Origin: DATGMS01 sp040905145
GTDB taxonomy: Bacteria > Bacteroidota > Bacteroidia > Cytophagales > Cyclobacteriaceae
Direction: 5' to 3'
DNA length: 7,862 nucleotides
NCBI GenBank assembly: GCA_040905145.1
Contig: JBBDSC010000086.1
Coordinates: forward strand, 1-7,862
In this document: piece after piece, positions 1-7,700 of the stretch
Layout: every line of letters starts with the position of its first letter
How positions within the stretch are numbered: position 1 is the stretch's first letter
Notes under the pieces: generated by a model
The model's input: the letters and a program-made list of their open reading frames with translations, nothing else
The model's database searches: none
What the model was told of the DNA's origin: nothing
Program-made: the position numbers and the translations under genes

Positions 1-215
1 CTTGCTTCAAAGGTTTTAAGTACTTCTGGCCAGATCCCTTCTTCGCTGTGGTAATATTTATACCTGGCAATGCTATCTGCATCATTTTTCAAATTGCAGG
101 TATAGACATAATCCACTGTATACTCAGCTTTGGTTTTAATTATTTTTTCGGATCGGTGTGTATTGCAACTACAATACGCCAGGATAAGCAATATAAACAT
201 CAGTCCCTTTATCAT
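1..215 (-). CDS. L-rhamnose mutarotase-like lipoprotein, N-terminal part
   Basis: Only the first 71 codons are visible; the gene runs off the left edge. The start chosen is the ATG at 215, six bases past the symporter stop, because it keeps Lys3 ahead of the hydrophobic stretch; the ATG at 200 would give a shorter signal. Residues 1-17 (MIKGLMFILLILAYCSC) look like a lipoprotein signal peptide, with Cys17 (or Cys15) as the likely lipidated residue, so the product would be anchored outside the cytoplasm. Residues 36-71 match the start of the RhaM/COG3254 fold as I know it: a Tyr-x-x-x-Leu strand, then YKYYHSEEGIWPEV, where His56 and the Trp-Pro-Glu that follows correspond to the conserved His and IWPE of E. 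coli RhaM. Family members interconvert anomers of L-rhamnose or L-fucose. The tight spacing suggests co-transcription with the symporter. An exported, lipidated form differs from the cytosolic E. coli enzyme. The family call is fairly firm; the substrate is not known. Confidence 0.72.
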   Translation of the reverse strand, partial: MIKGLMFILLILAYCSCNTHRSEKIIKTKAEYTVDYVYTCNLKNDADSIARYKYYHSEEGIWPEVLKTFEA

Positions 216-221
216 ATCACA

Positions 222-1805
222 TCAATTGAAAAACAGGTATAAACCAACCATTACTACCGTTAGCAACATCCACAATCCCCATACAAGTTTGTTGTTCTTT
301 ACTTTCCCCAGTGTTTCCGGGAGTACCGGCAGTTGGCTACCCTTGTATTTTTTGCCAAACAATTTGGTGATAAGTACCATGCCCATCATGAAACCAATGA
401 AAATATAAAAGGACAAGAGTAAAGGATGCGGCCAGAATTCGCCATGGGGAAAACCCAAAATCGAACAGCATCCAATCCCTATACTGACAACAGAGCCCAG
501 GGAAAGAATCAGGTTGGCTGCCAGCGGACTTGCTTTCTTCCATAAAACCCCCATCAGAAAAACAGCTGCCAGCGGCGGCGCCAGGAAACCTAAAATGGAC
601 TGAAACAACATAAACAAATCGGAACCTTCTATTTGTCCAACCAACAAAGCAAACAAAATCCCAAGCACAGTGCCCACAAGGACCATGATCCGTCCGATGC
701 GTATGACCTCTTTGTTTTTTGCTTTCGGTTTAAAGCGGCTGACGTAAATGTCAAGTGTGAAAATGGTTGACAGGGAGTTTAAGGCGGAATCTATGGTACT
801 GACCAAAGCGGCAATTAGCACGGCCATTACAAGTCCTATCATTCCGTTTGGCATAAGCTGGGTGACCATGGTGGCATAAGCTTCCTCGGGGGCGGCCAGG
901 TTGGGGAACAGGACAAAACACAGTATCCCGGGTAAAATAAAAAGGGGCATGTCAATGATTTTCAGCCAACCGGTAAAATTGGTCCCAAGCTGACCCTGTT
1001 TCAAGTTTTTCGCCCCTAAAACGGATTGTACCATAGACTGGTCGGTACACCAAAACCAGATGCCCAGCACCGGGTAGCCCAGCACGATAGGCAGCCAGGG
1101 GTACTCAGGGTGGTCCCGGGGAAGGAACAGCCGCCAATTCTCTGGGGGTATGGCCTCATAAACCGCCGTAATTCCTCCCGCTTCCACAATGCCGGTAATT
1201 GCAAGACCGAAGGAGACAACAATGAGTAATACCATTTGAAAGGAATTCGTTATGGCAATGGCCTCCAATCCGCCGGCAACAGCAAAAAAAGCCGAAATAC
1301 CAGCCAGCACGGTAATGGCCACCCAAAGTGGCCAGCCCATTATCTGACTTACCAAAAGCCCACCGGCAAAGAGGGTAATGCCCAGCCAGCTTACCAGGAT
1401 GGTGATCAGTGAATACCAGGCCAGCATTTCCCTGGAGGTGTTATTGTACCTTTTTCCAATAAATTCGGGCAGGGTGCTTACCTTTGTTTTATGGTAATAA
1501 GGGGCAAAAACCATCGCCAGGAGCATGATGAAAACAAAGGCATACCAGGAAAAATTAGCGCCGGCAATGCCGTAGGTATAGCCTGAGGCAGCAGAAACCA
1601 CCAGCATGGAAGGCCCCACATTGGTGCCCCACATGGTGAGCCCTATGCTTTTCCACCCCAGGGAGTTTCCGGCAAGAAACAGGTGTTCCCCTTCCTTTCT
1701 CTTTTTGACAAAACTCACCCAATATCCAATGCCTATGAGAACGACTAAATAGCCTCCCACCACGATAAAATCCAGCACTTGTAAATATTGGTTGATGTCC
1801 TTCAT
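222..1805 (-). CDS. SSS-family sodium/solute symporter, SGLT-like
   Basis: This 527-residue protein has the length and layout of the sodium:solute symporter family and is probably an inner-membrane Na+-coupled importer of a sugar or related small molecule. The N-terminus (LDFIVVGGYLVVLIGIGYW, residues 11-29) is the usual first membrane helix. The stretch AGGLEAIAITNSFQ (177-190) corresponds to the family signature in which Gly-Gly-Leu is followed by a Thr-Asp/Asn and Gln. Residues 243-260 (GYPVLGIWFWCTDQSMVQ) match the SGLT-type WxWCTDQ segment, and 291-294 carry the expected LPGI. AALVSTIDSALNSLSTIFT followed by LDIY (332-354) corresponds to the helix that supplies Ser/Thr ligands for the second sodium site. 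About 13-14 hydrophobic segments can be counted, with a last one at 507-526. The ATG overlaps the stop of the preceding dehydrogenase remnant (ATGA), which implies translational coupling. I see no damage. The substrate is inferred only from neighbours, perhaps a deoxy sugar or its acid. Confidence 0.93.
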   Translation of the reverse strand: MKDINQYLQVLDFIVVGGYLVVLIGIGYWVSFVKKRKEGEHLFLAGNSLGWKSIGLTMWGTNVGPSMLVVSAASGYTYGIAGANFSWYAFVFIMLLAMVFAPYYHKTKVSTLPEFIGKRYNNTSREMLAWYSLITILVSWLGITLFAGGLLVSQIMGWPLWVAITVLAGISAFFAVAGGLEAIAITNSFQMVLLIVVSFGLAITGIVEAGGITAVYEAIPPENWRLFLPRDHPEYPWLPIVLGYPVLGIWFWCTDQSMVQSVLGAKNLKQGQLGTNFTGWLKIIDMPLFILPGILCFVLFPNLAAPEEAYATMVTQLMPNGMIGLVMAVLIAALVSTIDSALNSLSTIFTLDIYVSRFKPKAKNKEVIRIGRIMVLVGTVLGILFALLVGQIEGSDLFMLFQSILGFLAPPLAAVFLMGVLWKKASPLAANLILSLGSVVSIGIGCCSILGFPHGEFWPHPLLLSFYIFIGFMMGMVLITKLFGKKYKGSQLPVLPETLGKVKNNKLVWGLWMLLTVVMVGLYLFFN

Positions 1806-2107
1806 ATCAATTTGCTGAAAGCATTAGAAACCAAAAAATCGATCCTCCCATATTCATCCACAGCGGCTCTCACAAATGAATTCACTTCTGCCTCAGAGCG
1901 AATGTCAGCTTGTCTATAGATGACTTTCCTTCCCTCCCTATTGATTTGACGGAGGAATTCGGATGCCTTAGTACTATTTTCAGGACTTAATCCACAGCCC
2001 GCTATGGAACACCCCGCCCTGGCCATAAGGCGCGCTATTCCCAAGCCGATGCCTTGCGTACATCCTGTTACCAAAGCCACTTTATCCTCTAAATCAATAG
2101 GCAGCAT
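1802..2107 (-). pseudogene. Short-chain dehydrogenase/reductase, N-terminal remnant
   Basis: The 101 codons encode the first half of a Rossmann-fold SDR, a family of about 250 residues. The N-terminus reads LEDKVALVTGCTQGIGLGIA (6-25), with the nucleotide-binding TGxxxGIG pattern at residues 14-21. The acidic residue that caps the adenine pocket appears in ADI (67-69), and GRIDFLVSNAF (87-97) occupies the place of the usual DxLVNNAG, with Ser-Asn-Ala-Phe instead of Asn-Asn-Ala-Gly. The reading frame then stops four residues later, so the catalytic Ser and Tyr-x-x-x-Lys and the rest of the fold are absent. The stop TGA overlaps the symporter ATG. A full enzyme in this setting would oxidise a sugar or sugar acid with NAD(P)+; this fragment cannot be catalytic as known SDRs are. 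It is most likely a deletion remnant. The next 400 bases in all frames are occupied by the symporter, so no displaced second half follows. Confidence 0.85.
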
Positions 2108-2156
2108 ACTTTAATTTTATTTTCGATGTGCTTTTAAATGTAAAATCCTTCTCTTG

Positions 2157-2564
2157 CTAATCCTCCGCATTAAAGCCTCCTTTGGTAAACCAGTAATTGG
2201 CATAAAGCGTAATCTCTTTTCTGAAAGCACCTCCAAGTAATTCATATACAGGAACACCCAGCACTTTTCCTTTTAGATCGAGCAAGGCCATATCTATTCC
2301 GCTGATGGCGCACATACATGCGCCAAATGGACCCACCCAATTTAAATCGAGGTACAATTTTGTCCAGATATAATCGGTACCCATGGGATCCAGACTAATA
2401 ATTCGTTCGCCGGCATGTTTGGCCGCCACCTGCACAATTGGGCTTCCCGGCCAGTTGGTGGCTTCTCCCACCCCTGTGTACCCCTCATCCGTATAAACCT
2501 TGACCATGGTCCAGTTGTATTTAATTCCTTCAACCAGCCATACTTTCAGGTCGGAAATCCTCAT
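2157..2564 (-). pseudogene. Enolase-superfamily sugar-acid dehydratase, N-terminal remnant
   Basis: These 135 codons encode the N-terminal capping domain of a mandelate racemase/muconate lactonizing-type protein, a family of about 380-420 residues. Visible landmarks are VKVYTDEGYTGVGEAT (21-36), the helix SGIDMALLDLKGKVLGVPVY (88-107), and ELLGG (108-112) followed by the first barrel strand, ITLYANYWF (118-126). The frame ends at residue 135, before the Lys bases, the three metal-binding acidic residues and the rest of the barrel, so the product should be inactive. The start ATG is 15 bases past the RraA-like remnant, as in an operon. Only 49 bases separate its stop from the next start, so the missing two thirds are not nearby. 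Complete relatives abstract a proton alpha to a carboxylate, and many dehydrate sugar acids such as galactonate, fuconate or rhamnonate. The specific substrate cannot be read from this part. Confidence 0.87.
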
Positions 2565-2579
2565 TTGGCCTAAGTATTT

Positions 2580-2798
2580 TTACATGATTCCATATTTGGC
2601 AAAGGCTTCAACCGCCGGAATGCCATTCTGAATTGCTTTTTGCACTGTCTTTTCTCCCCTGGCTTTTTCGAGTGCGCGTTGTATCACCTCCATTTCTACT
2701 TCCCTGGGAACCACACAAACTCCGTCCATATCGCCCAGGATAATATCGCCCGGGTTTATCCGTACCCCCTCTATTTCAACCGCAGACCATTGAAACAT
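2580..2798 (-). pseudogene. RraA-like protein, C-terminal remnant
   Basis: The 72 codons match the C-terminal third of the RraA-like family (annotated variously as demethylmenaquinone methyltransferase, RNase E regulator, or 4-hydroxy-4-methyl-2-oxoglutarate aldolase). The core is VEIEGVRINPGD followed by GDMDGVCVVPRE (7-33). A charged helix (ALEKARGEKTVQKA, 42-55) and the ending AVEAFAKYGIM (62-72) are also typical. Full-length proteins are about 210-230 residues, so roughly 150 N-terminal residues are missing, including the central Gly-rich and Arg/Asp substrate and metal site. The frame has a stop codon two codons before the ATG at 2798, so no longer reading is possible. AGGA stands just before the ATG, but this is probably incidental. 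Its 15-base gap to the dehydratase remnant suggests a former operon, in which an aldolase-like role on a keto-deoxy acid is conceivable. That role is inference only. Confidence 0.82.
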
Positions 2799-2955
2799 TC
2801 CTGCTCAATATTTCAGATCTTTCTTGTAAGTGGATTGGCTTCGTTATTTGAAGGGAATGCTGTATGCCAAAGTTTCACCGCTCTATTCAATGAAACACGG
2901 CTTAGAGAAAGCAAGCATCACAGGTAGACACCCTGGTGAACATCAACTAAGTTAA
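2799..2955. other. Unassigned intergenic segment, possible mobile-element or repeat remnant
   Basis: This stretch lies between the truncated edge of the RraA-like remnant and the inverted repeat after SusD. I cannot match it to either neighbouring family in any minus-strand frame; stops occur in all three. On the plus strand one frame stays open across it and ends at 2927 with residues SLFEGNAVCQSFTALFNETR and a few more, but it has no recognisable domain and begins inside the antisense of the RraA remnant. It contains an imperfect hairpin (2866-2901). Its position exactly where the RraA-like gene loses its N-terminus makes a scar of an insertion or rearrangement plausible, but no transposase, terminal repeat pair or intron domain was identified. 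Confidence 0.3.
2866..2901. repeat. Imperfect hairpin in the unassigned segment
   Basis: GCC at 2866-2868 and GTTTCA at 2872-2877 pair with TGAAAC at 2891-2896 and GGC at 2899-2901, leaving a 13-base loop and a small internal mismatch. The stem is short and may be chance. It is not followed by a T run on either strand, so it is not a convincing terminator. Confidence 0.3.
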
Positions 2956-2993
2956 ATTTATCAAGGAAGTATCAAGAAACCCCCTTGATAAAT
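2956..2993 (-). terminator. 11-bp perfect inverted repeat after SusD, possible operon terminator
   Basis: The arms ATTTATCAAGG (2956-2966) and CCTTGATAAAT (2983-2993) are perfect reverse complements separated by 16 bases. The structure begins 28 bases past the SusD stop, where an end or attenuation point of the SusC/SusD transcript would be expected. The stem is AT-rich and the loop is long, and the downstream minus-strand sequence (TTAAC) has no strong T run, so it could instead be an mRNA-stabilising structure or a protein-binding palindrome. A further ATCAAG copy lies inside the loop at 2971-2976. The repeat is seen directly; its function is inference. Confidence 0.45.
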
Positions 2994-3021
2994 AATAACT
3001 GTCAAAACGCTATAGACAAAT

Positions 3022-4731
3022 CTAATACCCTGGGTTCTGGTCTAAAGTTGCTTCTTTATTGGAATCAATTTCACGCTGAGGAATGGGCAATAAATCAATA
3101 AAACCACCTTCGGAATAACTTAAGCCTTGTTGCAAAGTAGCGTAGTGGTACTTTCTGACATATTCTTTCAATTTTCCCATTCTAAGTAAAGTATTTAACC
3201 TAAACTCTTCCCCATACAACTCACGGGCGCGTTCATCAAGGATCAAATCCAAATCTACATCGGCTGCCGAAACCGGAGTTGCTTTTGCACGCTCTCTTAC
3301 TTCATTGATATCGGCTGCCGCCAAATCATTTGACCCATTTAAATGATGTGCTTCTGCCCTGAGAAGAAATGTTTCTGTAAGCCGTATAATATACAAATCT
3401 TTATAGTTTCTTCCATTGCTATGTTTTTCTCCGGAATTAGGATCAGTAGTCAAAGGAAAATGATCAACCATTGTAAATTTCATGAAATAAGGATATTTCA
3501 TTCTAAAATTATTATTTGAGGGATTGGCGTTTTCTTCCGTAATTTCCTGACCATAATATTTACTTGAAGGATTGGTGAAATAAAATTTCCTTTGAATGTT
3601 AAACTCCGAATTACGTATATCTCTATCCCAGTCATCTTTATAATTCCAGATCTGCTCAGAGGCATAGGGAGTGGGCCTTATTACACCTACAGGTCGTCCC
3701 ATTAAAGTATCTTTAAGAAAGTTTTCCACTCCATCAACATCTCTCAATGCCCAATTCCATGGCCCCCACCAACGTTCAAACGAGGTTTCATAAACAAGGC
3801 CTTCTGATTGAAATTCCAGATTTAAGTTCCAAATGGCTTCTTTATTTCCGCTTGACCTGTGATAATTTCCTTCGCGAAACAAATCCCAATATACATCTCC
3901 CCAGGGTTCGTATTCTCCCCGGTAATCATAACCGGTCCAGGTGAAATCTTTATATACACCAAACCGCTCGGTCATTAATTCAAAATTAGGATCGTTAATC
4001 ACAGCAGAAGCGGCCTGAATTGCTTCTGGATATTTTCCCATGGCAATGTACACTTCTGCCAATACATGATAGGCTGCTGCTCTTGGAATTTCCCCACCTT
4101 TAAAACCATCGTTAACGGATCTCATCCATTGCGTGGCAAATGTTAAATCCTCCACACACAGTTGGTAAACTTCTTCCTGAGTGGCCTTGGTGTAGTCAAA
4201 TCTGACAGAAGATGTTTCCTCCAAAGTAATCGGAACCCCGCCCCACATGTTTGCCAAAAGGCGATAGGCAAATGCCCTGACAAACCTTGCCGCTCCAACA
4301 ATTTCATTTTTTTGTTGCTCAGAGGCCCATGTTACAACATCCTCATCTGCACGATTAATAATCGTATTGGCCCGGAAAATCAATGAATAGTAACTTCTCC
4401 ACCAAGAAACCACCGGCCCATTATCAGGGGTCATGGTATTCCATTGTATGGCATACCACAAACCATCCTCAGTAAGTCCCGAAACGGCAAGATCAATATC
4501 CTGGCCAAACATTACGTACCTTTGCCATTGGTCATTATATCCGTAAAATTCACCCTGTACGCTCGCAATTAGACCCGTCAAAGTTGCATTAAAACCTTCC
4601 GGTGTAGTATAGGAGTTCTCTGGTGTTAAAAAATCCTTAGGGACCTCTGTCAACAGTTCATCCTCGTTACAAGAAACGGAAATAAAGATGAAGAACAGTA
4701 AAATTATTCCTGAATATCTTAATTTTTTCAT
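3022..4731 (-). CDS. SusD/RagB-family glycan-binding outer-membrane lipoprotein
   Basis: The 569-residue protein has the family's normal length. Residues 1-21 form a lipoprotein signal (Lys2, Lys3, a hydrophobic core, then SVSC) with Cys21 lipidated; the following Asn-Glu-Asp-Glu fits the acidic export signal that sends Bacteroidota lipoproteins to the cell surface. The mature start contains DFLTPENSYTTPEGF (33-47), typical of the SusD N-terminal region, then helical TPR-like repeats, for example AAAYHVLAEVYIAMGKYPEA in the middle third. The C-terminal RagB/SusD domain shows LTETFLLRAEAHHLNG, ILDERARELYGEEFR and the closing LLPIPQREID with QNPGY, the usual end of the family. It would sit as a lid on the SusC-like transporter and bind the incoming oligosaccharide. 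It starts 12 bases after the SusC stop with an AT-rich, Shine-Dalgarno-poor leader, usual for this phylum. The ligand cannot be predicted from sequence alone. No defect is seen. Confidence 0.96.
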   Translation of the reverse strand: MKKLRYSGIILLFFIFISVSCNEDELLTEVPKDFLTPENSYTTPEGFNATLTGLIASVQGEFYGYNDQWQRYVMFGQDIDLAVSGLTEDGLWYAIQWNTMTPDNGPVVSWWRSYYSLIFRANTIINRADEDVVTWASEQQKNEIVGAARFVRAFAYRLLANMWGGVPITLEETSSVRFDYTKATQEEVYQLCVEDLTFATQWMRSVNDGFKGGEIPRAAAYHVLAEVYIAMGKYPEAIQAASAVINDPNFELMTERFGVYKDFTWTGYDYRGEYEPWGDVYWDLFREGNYHRSSGNKEAIWNLNLEFQSEGLVYETSFERWWGPWNWALRDVDGVENFLKDTLMGRPVGVIRPTPYASEQIWNYKDDWDRDIRNSEFNIQRKFYFTNPSSKYYGQEITEENANPSNNNFRMKYPYFMKFTMVDHFPLTTDPNSGEKHSNGRNYKDLYIIRLTETFLLRAEAHHLNGSNDLAAADINEVRERAKATPVSAADVDLDLILDERARELYGEEFRLNTLLRMGKLKEYVRKYHYATLQQGLSYSEGGFIDLLPIPQREIDSNKEATLDQNPGY

Positions 4732-4743
4732 TGTGTATATTTT

Positions 4744-7700
4744 TTAAAATTTTACCGCCGCAGAAAATATGAAACTTTGCAAAGAAGGCACCGCCGAATC
4801 TCTTACCCCCTGATTTGTTTCGGGATCAAGACCGATCCAGTGCGGAGCGTGAGTAAATATGTTATCACCGCTTATGGATAAGTTTAATCCTTTAATAAAT
4901 GATGATTTTACCCATTTTGTTGCATCATATCCCAGCATTATTTTTTGTAGCTTCACAAAGCTGCGATCAAAGTATTGCACTCCTCTGACTGCTGCTTTAC
5001 TTTGGCTGTCCGGTCTTGGGAATATTCCGTCCGTATTGTCAAATGCCCAATAGTCATACACTGCTTTATTAATGTCTTCCCTGTATGGATAGGCGTCATT
5101 TTCGGGTTGATTTGCCCCGGACAAGTACCAACCGTTTCCTCCCCATACCGAGTACAGATAGACCATCAAAGAAAAATCTTTATAAACAAAGTTATTGTTT
5201 AAACTCCACCTAAAATTAGCATTTGAATTACCGATGTGCTGCCTGTCATTTGTAGATGTAATTTTTCCATCGTATTCCCCGATTTCATCGGGAAGGTCTT
5301 CCAACTTGTAAGTACCTGGATTCATGCCGTCAAAAATAGTTCCGTTGTCCACATCTTCTTGCTGCCACATACCAATAACCTTATAGGTATATATTTGCCC
5401 CAAGCTTTTCCCAATGAATATATTGTCGGCAATTAAATCATCTTCTTTCCCATCCCCATCATTGTCTTCTCCAAATATGGTGATTACTTTATTCCGGTTT
5501 TTCGAAAAAACGAAATCAGAGGTCCATCTAAAATTATTTTTTTGAATATTTATCGAATTTAATCCAATTTCTATTCCTTTATTTTCTATATCTCCGAGAT
5601 TTGACCGAATGGTTGAACCACCAGTAATGAAGGGCAAACTAAGGCTGAACAACTGATCAGTAGTATTTGATTTATAAGCATCAATGGTTCCGCTTAACCG
5701 GTTGTCAAGAACTGCAAAATTAATTCCAACATTAAAACCGGTAGTTTCCTCCCAGCCTAAATCGTTTGTCGCAAAACTACTAATGGCCTGTGTCATGACA
5801 TAACTCGGGTCACCCTCATAAAGATATTTGCCTGTACCAACTCTTGCCAATGTAGAGTAGGGTGCTATGGATTGGTTCCCGTTTTTGCCGTAAGAAGCGC
5901 GTATTCCCAAATCATCTATTAGATTTACATTTTTCATAAAATTTTCACTGGAAATATTCCACAAAACAGCAACCGATGGAAATACTCCCCATTTATTATT
6001 TTTACTAAATGCAGAAAAACCATCTCTACGAACTGTCCCGGTAATTACATATTTTTGATCATAGGTGTAAACAGCCCTGCCCATTTGACCAATAGAACCA
6101 GCCTGGCCGCCACCCGTGTTCACATTTTGGACCAAACCGTTTCCAAGACCGTAGTCCAATAATACGTCGTTATCAAATTGTTCCGCGTAAGCAGATAAAC
6201 TTTCCCAGCTTCTTTCTTCCCACGAATACAAAAGGGTAACATCTACTTTGTGTTTATCGGCAAACAGGTGTTTGTAATTTAGCTGATTATCAAACAACAA
6301 ATTATTTGAACGGGAATAAGCCCTTGTTCCGAATGCAGCTCCTCTAAGATCTCCATCACGGGTATTCCTATCATTAAACCGGCTGGTTTCGTTCCACCTC
6401 AAAGATTTAGAATAGGTAGAATTAAAGGTCAATCCATCTACCCAGGGCACTTTTATGGTTGTTCTTACAACAGCACTCAAATTATTTCTATGATCCCTGT
6501 CTGATGTTGAAATCCATGAATACGGGTGGCTGTAAGATGTGGTTGACTGTGGAAATCGAACAAAAGATCCATCTTCGTTCCAAAGATCAGCATACGGGCT
6601 AATTCCAATAGTTGCACTTTGGTTGGGTGGTGTGCCGGAATAATCCCTGAAACTATACATTGAATTTACGCTTACATTTAGCCAGTCTGTAAAATCATTG
6701 CTGATATTAATCCTTCCCGTATAATTTTTAAATGCATCTTCTATTATAACCCCCTTCATATCGGTAATAGATGTAGAAATAAAGTAAGAACTTTTTTCAG
6801 TACTGTTAGCCACACTAAAACTAGCTTTTTTGTTAAAACCATTTTGCCTGATTAAACTATACGGATCCTCCACTGTTGGTCTGTGATCGGGTGTTGCCAT
6901 ATAATTCTCCCTTTCAATGGCACTTACAAAATAATCTGCAACGTTGGCCGGGTCAGCCTCCAAACCTCCAAGTTCGCGTATATCCAACATACGTTTTATA
7001 TATCCTTCAGCATCATAAACCCTTTGTGGCTCCAATTCATTGACTGCGCTATAGCTTACATTTGCAGTAAATTGAGGGTTACCGTCAATTCCCTTACCTT
7101 TTTTTGTGGTAATTATAATAACCCCATTTGCCGACCTTGCTCCATATACAGCGGCAGCACTGGCATCTTTCAGTACCGTAAAACTTTCGACATCCTCGTT
7201 TGCAATATCACCTAATGATCCGTAGTATATCACGTTATCAACAACAATTAAAGGTGAATTATCAGCATTAATAGAGTTCTGACCCCGAACCTGTAAACCT
7301 GCTACCTGGCCAGGCCTGCTTGTTCCGCCAACGGTAAGACCAGGAACAGACCCTTTAACAGTTTCCAAAATATTGTTTACCGGAACTTTACGAAGTTCTT
7401 CCAAATTTGCAGTGGCAATGGATCCCGTAACATCATTTTTAGTCGCCTCTCCGTACCCTATCACCACTACTTCTTCCAAGGAAGTTTGATCTTCCAGTAG
7501 CGTAATCGAGAATTCGGTCTGGTTGCCTATTTCAATCTGCTGGGTTTCGTAACCGATAAAAGAAATTAGCAATACCGCCCCCTCTTCTACTTCAATATTA
7601 AATTCGCCATTTAAATCTGTCACCGTGCCTGAATCTTTCCCTTTTATCAGCACCGTGGCGCCAGGGATAGGTTCTCCGTTTTCATCCGTAACGGTTCCTG

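Noticed and set aside
1016..1229. Open frames on both strands inside the symporter gene
   Set aside because: They overlap a clear full-length symporter in other frames and their products resemble no family.
2580..2798. RraA-like ORF as a complete small gene
   Set aside because: It begins within a conserved part of the family and lacks the active-site half, so a functional short protein is not supported.
2790..2850. Frameshifted upstream continuation of the RraA-like gene (another minus frame reads SRNVSMVCG)
   Set aside because: It looks faintly like the NVPVxxGG motif of the family, but it overlaps rather than precedes the in-frame VEIEG motif, so the order does not fit.
2640..2927. Plus-strand open frame of 95 codons
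   Set aside because: It begins as the antisense of the well-supported RraA-like remnant, has no recognised domain, and all other genes here are on the minus strand. Its last third lies in unassigned sequence and is mentioned there only.
2799..3021. Bacteroidota-type promoter for the downstream genes
   Set aside because: I found no convincing pair of TTTG and TAnnTTTG elements at the right spacing on the minus strand.
6883..7215. 110-codon plus-strand frame
   Set aside because: It is antisense to the conserved plug region of the SusC-like gene and has no domain of its own.
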